7,820 nucleotides of DNA from Bacteroidota bacterium (lineage in GTDB: Bacteria > Bacteroidota > Bacteroidia > Bacteroidales > VadinHA17). Location: assembly GCA_030593185.1 (NCBI GenBank), contig JAUVHQ010000092.1:1-7820 (forward strand), in the 5' to 3' direction. Below are positions 1 to 6,224 of this stretch, one piece after another. The position numbers and the translations under genes were made by a program. The notes under the pieces were generated by a model that did no database searches, was not told where the DNA came from, and saw nothing but the letters and a program-made list of their open reading frames with translations. Numbering within the stretch: position 1 is the stretch's first letter; each line of letters starts with the position of its first letter.

Positions 1-44
1 AAAACCTGAATGGTAAATGAAATAAAAGGAAAGTAAGTGGAGAA

Positions 45-65
45 GGCAAAAGGCAAAAGGCAAAA
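45..65. repeat. GGCAAAA heptamer tandem repeat (3 copies)
   Basis: Three perfect head-to-tail copies of GGCAAAA lie inside a purine-rich stretch covering roughly positions 19-100. A looser pair of GGGCGAAA-like units follows at 85-97. There is no open reading frame of useful length here. A heptamer period would shift the reading frame, which fits a non-coding spacer. Function is unknown. Confidence 0.85.
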
Positions 66-103
66 GTGAAGAGAGAAGTGAAAAGGGCGAAAGGGCGTGA
101 ACT

Positions 104-131
104 CGTAGCCCGTAACACGTAACTCGTAACA
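104..131. repeat. CGTAACN heptamer tandem repeat (4 copies)
   Basis: Four consecutive heptamers lie here: CGTAGCC, CGTAACA, CGTAACT and CGTAACA. The last 22 bases of the block (111-132) match 2759-2780, in front of the mutase gene, at 20 of 22 positions. The two blocks are direct repeats either side of the first two genes. Whether the array is a mobile-element remnant, a recombination site or a simple-sequence expansion cannot be told from one locus. Confidence 0.85.
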
Positions 132-160
132 TTTTGGAAGAATGAAGAGAATAGAAGAAG

Positions 161-224
161 TTATAACTTTAGTCACTTATAACTTTAGACACTTCTTCAT
201 TTAGTCACTTATAACTTTAGATAA
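161..224. repeat. 16-bp tandem repeat upstream of the operon (4 units)
   Basis: Four 16-bp units start at 161, 177, 193 and 209, with consensus TTATAACTTTAGTCAC. Units 1 and 2 differ at one base, unit 3 has diverged in its first half, and unit 4 differs only in its last bases. A 21-bp stretch at 168-188 recurs exactly at 200-220. The array ends 42 bases before the first gene's ATG, where a promoter or operator would be expected. Units 1, 2 and 4 contain TAACTTTA, one base off the Bacteroidota -7 element TAnnTTTG. A spaced -33 element was not found, so a promoter role is only a guess. Confidence 0.85.
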
Positions 225-266
225 TGAATAGTTACATTTAATAATTTATCAATTAACATATTGTAT

Positions 267-1610
267 ATGGCTTACGAAAACCAATTTAAGAAAGTAGCTG
301 TTCTTGGGGCAGCTGGTAAAATGGGCAGTGGCATCTTGTTGTTAACTGCCATTGAGATGGCTAAAATTAAGTTCCAACAGGATGACCCGGATGTTGATTT
401 TGTCCTTTATGCAATGGATGTTTCCGAAGAAGGATTAAAGGGAGTAATGAAGTATATAGAAAAACAGGTAAGAAAGAACGGGGAAAGAAATTTTGATCAG
501 GTTAAAGGTTTTTATACCGGCAATGTCCAGGAAATGACTGAAGAAGATCTGCTCGAAAAATATGTATCTGATGTAATAAAGTTAATTAAACCTGTTACAT
601 TTTTAGGATCATTGAGGGATGTTAATACTGTGTTTGAAGCAGTTAGCGAAGATAAGAGTTTGAAAATTAAATTATTAGCTGAAATTGAGAATTATAATCC
701 CGGGCATGTATGGTATCTTACAAATACGTCATCTATTCCTATTGGGGAGCTTGATGAAGCTGCCGGACTTTATGGGCGGATTATCGGATTTCATTTCTAT
801 AATCCACCGGCTATTCAAAAACTTGTTGAAGTTATTGAGTCGGAAGATACTGTTTCGGGTTTGAAAGATTTTGCTCAGCAGCTGATTGAGCACATGGGAA
901 AGATAATGGTGCCTGCTAACGATATTGCAGGTTTTATTGGTAATGGTCATTTTATTCGTGATTCCTTGTTTGGTATTAAGCAAGTAGAAAAATTATCCGG
1001 AGAGAATTCTTTTCCCCTGGCTGTTTATATGGTTAATAACATTAGCAGCAGGTATTTGGTACGACCAATGGGGATTTTCCAGCTTATTGATTATGTAGGG
1101 ATAGATGTTGTCAGACTCATTATGAATGTAATGAATAACAGGATTAAAGAAGAAACGATCAGTAGTCCACTGCTGGACAAATTAATGGAACTCGGTGCAA
1201 AAGGCGGACAAAACCCTGATGGTTCGCAGAAAAATGGCTTTTTTATGTATGATGGTGGCAAAATAACCGGGGTTTATAACCCTGAGAGTAGAAGTTATAC
1301 ACCGGTTTCGGGTCTGAAAGAAAAAGCATATGTAAAACTTGGTTCAACACCTTCATATATGCCTGTATGGAAAGAGATAATTAAAGATCCTGAAAAAGAT
1401 AAAAAGTTAGAAGATTATTTTGTTGAATTATCAGAAACAGATAGTCCGGGAGCTAAGCTGGCTATGGAATATGGGAAGAATTCTAAAGAAATTGCAGAAA
1501 AGCTTGTATCAGATAAGGTGGCATTCAGTGATAAAGATGTAAATACTATTCTAAAGCGTGGATTTTTCCATGCATACGGACCTATTAATAATTATTTTAA
1601 TAAACTATAA
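267..1610 (+). CDS. 3-hydroxyacyl-CoA dehydrogenase family protein (3-hydroxybutyryl-CoA dehydrogenase-like)
   Basis: Predicted to oxidise 3-hydroxybutyryl-CoA (or another short 3-hydroxyacyl-CoA) to the 3-ketoacyl-CoA with NAD+, or the reverse, in the cytoplasm. Residue numbers count from the ATG at 267 (447 aa). An N-terminal Rossmann fold has a glycine loop GAAGKMGSG (14-22), one residue longer than the common GAGxMG form, and D51 at the end of the second strand suits NAD rather than NADP. The catalytic set known for the family is present: S155/S156 in NTSS, H176 in GFHFYNPP, E188 in LVEVI and N226 in GFIGN. The C-terminal domain begins near PMGIFQLIDYVGID (267-280). At 447 aa it is much longer than the usual ~280-aa single-unit enzymes. 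The extra C-terminal ~110 residues match nothing I recognise. A TTG at 261 is in frame, but the ATG two codons later is preferred. No Shine-Dalgarno is visible. It is first in the operon, with the next gene 3 nt away. Confidence 0.9.
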   Translation: MAYENQFKKVAVLGAAGKMGSGILLLTAIEMAKIKFQQDDPDVDFVLYAMDVSEEGLKGVMKYIEKQVRKNGERNFDQVKGFYTGNVQEMTEEDLLEKYVSDVIKLIKPVTFLGSLRDVNTVFEAVSEDKSLKIKLLAEIENYNPGHVWYLTNTSSIPIGELDEAAGLYGRIIGFHFYNPPAIQKLVEVIESEDTVSGLKDFAQQLIEHMGKIMVPANDIAGFIGNGHFIRDSLFGIKQVEKLSGENSFPLAVYMVNNISSRYLVRPMGIFQLIDYVGIDVVRLIMNVMNNRIKEETISSPLLDKLMELGAKGGQNPDGSQKNGFFMYDGGKITGVYNPESRSYTPVSGLKEKAYVKLGSTPSYMPVWKEIIKDPEKDKKLEDYFVELSETDSPGAKLAMEYGKNSKEIAEKLVSDKVAFSDKDVNTILKRGFFHAYGPINNYFNKL

Positions 1611-1613
1611 AAT

Positions 1614-2756
1614 ATGGACTTTCAATACACTGAAGAACAATTAATGATCCGGCAAGCTGCCCGGGATTATGCGCAGCGTGAACTTATTAAAGATGTAATA
1701 GAACGGGATGAAAAAGCCGAATTTCCTACGCAGCATGTTAAGAACCTGGCTGAACTTGGGTTCATGGGAATGACGGTTGATCCCAAATACGATGGGGGTG
1801 GAATGGATACTGTATCGTATGTTTTAGCCATTGAGGAGATATCTAAAGTGGATTCATCTCTTGGTGTGATTATTTCAGTTAATAATTCTCTTGTATGCTG
1901 GGGAATTGAAACTTATGGTACTGAGGAACAAAAAGAGAAATACCTGAAACCTCTCGCAAGAGGAGATGTGATCGGTGCTTTTGCATTGTCTGAACCTGAA
2001 GCTGGCTCGGATGCAACTATGCAGCGAACAATTGCTGAAGATAAGGGTGATTATTATCTTCTGAATGGTACTAAAAACTGGACTACCTGTGCTAGTTCAG
2101 CATCAACTTATGTGGTTATTGCCCAGACATATCCGGAGAAAAAACACAAAGGGATTAATGCCTTTATTGTTGAAAAAGATAGTGAAGGAATTTCTTTGGG
2201 TCAGCATGAAAACAAAATGGGTATGCGAAGTTCAGATACCCATTCTATTATGTTTACTGATGTTAAAGTACCCAAAAAAAACAGATTGGGAGAAGATGGT
2301 TTCGGGTTTAAGATGGCTATGAAAACACTTGAAGTTGGACGGATAGGTATTGCAGCTCAAGCTCTTGGCATAGCTTCAGGTGCATACGAAAGGTCTCTTC
2401 AGTATTCCAAGGAACGTAAAGCATTCGGAACGGAAATCTGTAATCATCAGGCTATTGCTTTTAAACTTGCAGATATGGCCACTGATATAGAAATATCACG
2501 GTTGCTATGTTTTAAAGCTGCCTGGCTTGCAGACGAGGGAAAACCGTTTGGTACTGCCAGTGCCATGGCCAAACTGTATGCTGCCGATGCCGCTATGCGC
2601 ATTACTACCGAGGCTGTTCAGATACACGGAGGATATGGATATTGTAAGGAATATCATGTTGAACGTTTTATGAGGGAAGCAAAATTGACACAGATATATG
2701 AGGGAACCTCAGAGATACAGAAGATTGTGATCTCAAGGAGCATTTTGCGAGATTAA
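1614..2756 (+). CDS. Short-chain acyl-CoA dehydrogenase (butyryl-CoA dehydrogenase-like)
   Basis: A cytoplasmic flavoenzyme that interconverts a short saturated acyl-CoA and its trans-2-enoyl-CoA, normally exchanging electrons with an electron-transfer flavoprotein. The 380-aa length is typical. The helical N-terminal domain starts at DFQYTEEQ. The first FAD/substrate signature is FALSEPEAGSDA (123-134), with WTTCASSAS (156-164) in the beta domain. QIHGGYGY (336-343) is the C-terminal signature. E363 in IYEGTSEIQ is the catalytic base position of short- and medium-chain members, and R354 precedes it in ERFMREAK. Placement beside an isobutyryl-CoA mutase and a hydroxyacyl-CoA dehydrogenase favours butyryl-CoA as substrate, but isobutyryl- or 2-methylbutyryl-CoA cannot be excluded. 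The start lies 3 nt after the previous stop, so translation is probably coupled. No etfAB genes are in the window. A run of eight A at 2274-2281 lies inside the frame. Confidence 0.94.
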   Translation: MDFQYTEEQLMIRQAARDYAQRELIKDVIERDEKAEFPTQHVKNLAELGFMGMTVDPKYDGGGMDTVSYVLAIEEISKVDSSLGVIISVNNSLVCWGIETYGTEEQKEKYLKPLARGDVIGAFALSEPEAGSDATMQRTIAEDKGDYYLLNGTKNWTTCASSASTYVVIAQTYPEKKHKGINAFIVEKDSEGISLGQHENKMGMRSSDTHSIMFTDVKVPKKNRLGEDGFGFKMAMKTLEVGRIGIAAQALGIASGAYERSLQYSKERKAFGTEICNHQAIAFKLADMATDIEISRLLCFKAAWLADEGKPFGTASAMAKLYAADAAMRITTEAVQIHGGYGYCKEYHVERFMREAKLTQIYEGTSEIQKIVISRSILRD

Positions 2757-2777
2757 CCCGTAACCCGTAACCCGTAA
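2757..2777. repeat. CCCGTAA heptamer repeat filling the spacer before icmF (3 copies)
   Basis: Three perfect CCCGTAA units begin on the first base after the TAA stop of the acyl-CoA dehydrogenase gene. Together with one C they make up the whole 22-nt spacer, so the repeat runs into the start codon (CGTAAC followed by ATG). The in-frame TAA at 2761-2763 rules out an earlier mutase start inside the array. The array occupies the place of a normal ribosome-binding leader. The nearest purine-rich motif, AAGGAG at 2735-2740, is 38 nt from the ATG and too far for standard pairing. Confidence 0.9.
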
Positions 2778-2778
2778 C

Positions 2779-5700
2779 ATGAAACAAGTAAAACCCTACA
2801 AGCCTAATAATATAATCAGGATAGTTACTGCAGCATCATTATTCGATGGACATGATGCTGCCATTAATTTAATGAGGAGAATTATTCAGTCTTGCGGAGT
2901 TGAGGTTATACATCTGGGGCATAACCGTTCAGTGAATGAGATTGTAGAGTGTGTAATCCAGGAAGATGCACAGGCAGTAGCAGTTACTTCATACCAGGGG
3001 GGACATATGGAGTTTTTTACCTATATGCGTGATCTCCTGGATGAAAAAGGAGGGAAGCATGTAAGAATTTTTGGTGGTGGTGGTGGTGTGATCCTGCCAG
3101 AGGAGATCAGGAAATTGCAGGAATATGGCATTAGCCGTATTTATTCTCCTGATGATGGTCGCAGAATGGGGTTGCAAGGAATGGTAAATGATCTGTTAAA
3201 AACTGCAGATTTCCCCACCGGAAAAGTTGCTGATATAAAAACCGGGGAAATTCTTAATAGGGACCACCTTTCAATTGCACGATTAATATCAATAACTGAA
3301 AATTCAATAGTAAAGGCTAAACCTCTGATTAATAAAATTTCAAAAGAATCTGAGCATAAGGAACCGCCGGTGTTGGGTATTGCCGGAACCGGTGGGGCCG
3401 GAAAATCATCCCTTATTGATGAAATAGTCAGGCGATTCATTAATGATTTTCCGAAAAAGACCCTTGCTGTCATTTCAGTGGATCCTTCACGCAGGAAAAC
3501 AGGTGGAGCACTACTTGGTGACAGGATCCGTATGAATGCCATCAATACTCCTAATGTTTATATGCGTTCCCTGGCAACAAGACAATCAAACCTCTCACTA
3601 TCAAAACATCTGAAAGAAATCCTGCGCGTTGTAAAACTGGCAGGTTTTGACCTTATTATTCTGGAAACTTCAGGAATAGGACAATCTGATACAGGCATTG
3701 TGGATTTTGGGGATGTGCTGCTATATGTTATGACCCCTGATTATGGGGCAGCTTCGCAGCTCGAAAAAATAGGAATGCTCGATTTTGCCGACCTGGTAGC
3801 CTTAAATAAGTATGATAAACGGGGAGGTGAAGATGCACTTCGCGATGTAAAAAAGCAATATCAACGTAATAATCAGTTGTTCGATGAGGATACCGAAAAA
3901 ATGCCGGTTACAGGAACTATTGCATCACAGTTTAATAACCAGGGAGTTAATGAATTATACCTGCGGATAATTAAGCTTCTGAATGGTGTTATGGCTGATA
4001 ACAAATTCAGGATATCACATAAAAAATTGCCTGAATCGAAACAGAGACAATTAATTATCCCTGCCAGGAGAGAGAGGTATTTGTCAGATATTACAGATAC
4101 TATAAGAAATTATGATACGGATGTGGATGAACAATCGGCTATAGCATCACGATTACAAAGTCTGAAATGTTCAATCTCTTTACTTAAAGAAAATGAGAAA
4201 CAAAATGTTGCTATAATTACCGAATTAGATAAAGTATATAAAAAGGAGGTAAAGCTGCTTGATAAGAAAAACCTTGAGATCCTCGAAAATTGGGACAAAA
4301 AGGTTAAAATATACAAAAAAAAGGAATTTATATACAAGGTACGTGGAAAAGAGATTAAGATTGATACTTACATAAAATCACTTTCGGGATTAGAAATTCC
4401 TAAAGTTTCTTTACCCGCTTTTAAATCATGGGGTGATATTTTGAAGTGGAATCTGAAAGAGAATGTTCCCGGTGAATTCCCTTTTGCTTCCGGTGTTTTT
4501 TCTTTTAAAAGGGAACAGGAAGATCCAACAAGGATGTTTGCCGGTGAGGGTGGTCCGGAAAGGACTAATAAAAGATTTCATTATCTGTCAGAAGGGATGC
4601 CCGCGAAACGACTTTCAACAGCTTTCGATTCTGTTACCTTATACGGTGCCGATCCTGATAAACGTCCTGATATTTATGGGAAAATAGGTAATTCAGGTGT
4701 ATCAGTTGCTTGTCTTGATGATGCGAAGAAACTCTATTCGGGGTTTAATCTTTGCGATCCAAAAACTTCTGTCTCAATGACCATTAATGGTCCGGCTCCA
4801 ATAATGGTCGCATATTTTATGAATGTGGCTATTGACCAGCAGTGTGAATTGTATATCAGGAAGAATGGCCTGGTAAAGGATGTAGAGAAAAAGAAAAAAG
4901 AAATTTTCAGAAAACAGGGAAGAAATGTGCCGGAATACAAGGGTAAACTTCCTGTGCATAGTGACGGACTGGGTTTAATGTTACTCGGAGTAACCGGTGA
5001 CCAGATTCTTCCTGCTAAAATTTATAAAGAAATAAAACAGGAAACGATTTCTGTTATCAGGGGTACGGTACAAGCCGATATTCTTAAAGAAGATCAGGCT
5101 CAGAATACCTGTATCTTTTCAACAGAATTTGCATTGAAGTTAATGGGTGATATCCAGGAATATTTTATTGAAAATAATGTCCGTAATTTCTATTCAGTTT
5201 CCATTTCAGGATATCATATAGCTGAAGCAGGCGCTAATCCTATTTCACAACTGGCATTTACACTGGCTAATGGTTTTACTTTTGTTGAGTATTATATTTC
5301 ACGTGGACTTGAGGTTGATAAGTTTGCACCAAATCTTTCCTTTTTCTTTTCAAATGGCCTCGATCCGGAATACACTGTGATAGGGAGAGTGGCAAGAATT
5401 ATTTGGGCTAAAGCTATGAAATATAAGTATGGGGCAAATATCCGTTCACAGAAACTGAAGTATCATATTCAGACTTCAGGCAGGTCGCTACATGCCCAGG
5501 AAATTGAATTTAATGATATCAGAACAACCCTTCAGGCTCTGAGTGCAATTTATGATAATTGCAATTCGTTACATACAAATGCATATGATGAAGCCATTAC
5601 CACTCCTACTGAAGAATCTGTTCGAAGGGCACTGGCAATACAATTGATAATCAATCATGAACTTGGACTTTCAAAGAACCAGAATTCCCTGCAGGGATCA

Positions 5701-6159
5701 TTCATTATTGACGAACTAACCGAACTTGTTGAAGAGGCAGTACTTGCTGAATTTGACCGGATAACAGACAGGGGAGGTGTCCTTGGTGCTATGGAAACAA
5801 TGTATCAGAGAAGTAAGATACAGTCAGAATCATACTATTACGAGAGTCTTAAACATAGTGGTGAATTGCCAATAATAGGTGTTAATACCTTTCTGTCATC
5901 AGACAATTCACCTACAATTGTGCCTGATCTGGTAATCCGGTCAACAAAAGAAGAGAAAAAGAGACAAGTTGAATTAATACATGAACTTCACAGAATTAAT
6001 AAAGCAAAATCTGTAAGTCTGCTTGATAAATTAAAGAGAGCAGTAAACCTTAATCAAAACACCTTCCCGGGTATTTTTGAAGCCGCGAAATATTGTTCCA
6101 TCGGACAAATATCACAGGCGCTTTATGAGGTAGGAGGAGAATATCGGAGAAATATGTGA
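2779..6159 (+). CDS. icmF: Fused isobutyryl-CoA mutase IcmF (B12 domain, G-protein chaperone, mutase large domain)
   Basis: Adenosylcobalamin-dependent radical enzyme that interconverts isobutyryl-CoA and n-butyryl-CoA, with its GTPase chaperone in the same chain (1126 aa, usual IcmF size). The B12 domain (about 10-145) has LFDGHDAA with H25 as predicted lower cobalt ligand, a TSYQ loop (70-73) and GGGGG (99-103). The MeaB-like G domain (about 195-410) has the P-loop GTGGAGKS (203-210), DPSRR (235-239), LETSGIGQSD (295-304) and NKYD (343-346). In this family that domain gates cofactor loading and repair. A lysine-rich helical linker spans about 430-560. The mutase barrel follows, with RMFAGEGG (585-592), ILKEDQAQNT (768-777), SISGYHIAEAG (808-818, H813) and the family ending GGEYRRNM. 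F587 and Q775 occupy the positions held by Tyr and Arg in methylmalonyl-CoA mutase, which points to isobutyryl/butyryl-CoA rather than methylmalonyl-CoA. Nothing is truncated. The start is fixed by an upstream in-frame stop and a family-like N-terminus. No adenosyltransferase gene is seen here. Confidence 0.97.
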   Translation: MKQVKPYKPNNIIRIVTAASLFDGHDAAINLMRRIIQSCGVEVIHLGHNRSVNEIVECVIQEDAQAVAVTSYQGGHMEFFTYMRDLLDEKGGKHVRIFGGGGGVILPEEIRKLQEYGISRIYSPDDGRRMGLQGMVNDLLKTADFPTGKVADIKTGEILNRDHLSIARLISITENSIVKAKPLINKISKESEHKEPPVLGIAGTGGAGKSSLIDEIVRRFINDFPKKTLAVISVDPSRRKTGGALLGDRIRMNAINTPNVYMRSLATRQSNLSLSKHLKEILRVVKLAGFDLIILETSGIGQSDTGIVDFGDVLLYVMTPDYGAASQLEKIGMLDFADLVALNKYDKRGGEDALRDVKKQYQRNNQLFDEDTEKMPVTGTIASQFNNQGVNELYLRIIKLLNGVMADNKFRISHKKLPESKQRQLIIPARRERYLSDITDTIRNYDTDVDEQSAIASRLQSLKCSISLLKENEKQNVAIITELDKVYKKEVKLLDKKNLEILENWDKKVKIYKKKEFIYKVRGKEIKIDTYIKSLSGLEIPKVSLPAFKSWGDILKWNLKENVPGEFPFASGVFSFKREQEDPTRMFAGEGGPERTNKRFHYLSEGMPAKRLSTAFDSVTLYGADPDKRPDIYGKIGNSGVSVACLDDAKKLYSGFNLCDPKTSVSMTINGPAPIMVAYFMNVAIDQQCELYIRKNGLVKDVEKKKKEIFRKQGRNVPEYKGKLPVHSDGLGLMLLGVTGDQILPAKIYKEIKQETISVIRGTVQADILKEDQAQNTCIFSTEFALKLMGDIQEYFIENNVRNFYSVSISGYHIAEAGANPISQLAFTLANGFTFVEYYISRGLEVDKFAPNLSFFFSNGLDPEYTVIGRVARIIWAKAMKYKYGANIRSQKLKYHIQTSGRSLHAQEIEFNDIRTTLQALSAIYDNCNSLHTNAYDEAITTPTEESVRRALAIQLIINHELGLSKNQNSLQGSFIIDELTELVEEAVLAEFDRITDRGGVLGAMETMYQRSKIQSESYYYESLKHSGELPIIGVNTFLSSDNSPTIVPDLVIRSTKEEKKRQVELIHELHRINKAKSVSLLDKLKRAVNLNQNTFPGIFEAAKYCSIGQISQALYEVGGEYRRNM

Positions 6160-6176
6160 TTTTCAGTGAATAATAC

Positions 6177-6184
6177 TAATTTTG
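6177..6184 (+). promoter_or_regulatory. Possible Bacteroidota-type -7 element ahead of the butyrate-kinase-like gene
   Basis: TAATTTTG matches the Bacteroidota -7 consensus TAnnTTTG exactly and lies about 40 nt before the ATG at 6225. The best -33 candidate at a suitable distance is TATG at 6153-6156 (20 nt between), which matches TTTG at three of four bases and overlaps the end of icmF. In AT-rich DNA such matches arise by chance, so an internal promoter is only a possibility. Confidence 0.2.
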
Positions 6185-6201
6185 AAAGATGGAATAATGG
6201 A

Positions 6202-6222
6202 ATATAACATTTAACATTTTAC
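6202..6222. repeat. ATTTAAC-like heptamer repeat before the butyrate-kinase-like gene (3 imperfect copies)
   Basis: Three consecutive heptamers, ATATAAC, ATTTAAC and ATTTTAC, end 2 nt before the start codon at 6225. AACATTT is perfectly duplicated within them (6206-6212 and 6213-6219). The copies are imperfect and the composition is AT-rich, so chance is harder to exclude than for the other arrays. The position directly before a start codon, as in front of icmF, is notable. The leader has no Shine-Dalgarno sequence. Confidence 0.55.
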
Positions 6223-6224
6223 TT

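Noticed and set aside
10..36. Eight-codon open frame starting with ATG near the left edge
   Set aside because: It is too short, lies in biased sequence, and has no recognisable content.
45..131. CRISPR array
   Set aside because: The units are 7 bp and contiguous with no spacers of CRISPR length, and no cas genes are present.
261..266. TTG start two codons before the first gene's ATG
   Set aside because: An ATG at 267 is in frame and immediately downstream, and TTG starts are rare in Bacteroidota. The difference is only two residues.
3073..3087. Five GGT trinucleotides in a row inside icmF
   Set aside because: They encode the glycine run of the cobalamin-binding domain that is normal for IcmF proteins, so they reflect protein constraint rather than a repeat element.
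3141..3545. 134-codon open frame on the minus strand inside icmF
   Set aside because: It lies antisense to the highly conserved B12/G-domain coding sequence, its translation resembles no protein family, and the + strand frame is certain.
4315..4322. Run of eight A in icmF (and another at 2274-2281) as possible phase-variation or frameshift sites
   Set aside because: The frame stays open with family-like sequence on both sides, both runs encode lysines, and A-runs of this length are expected in AT-rich coding DNA.
4170..4330. Lysine-rich helical stretch in IcmF as a possible insertion
   Set aside because: IcmF proteins have a helical linker of this length between the G domain and the mutase domain. 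Only the composition differs.
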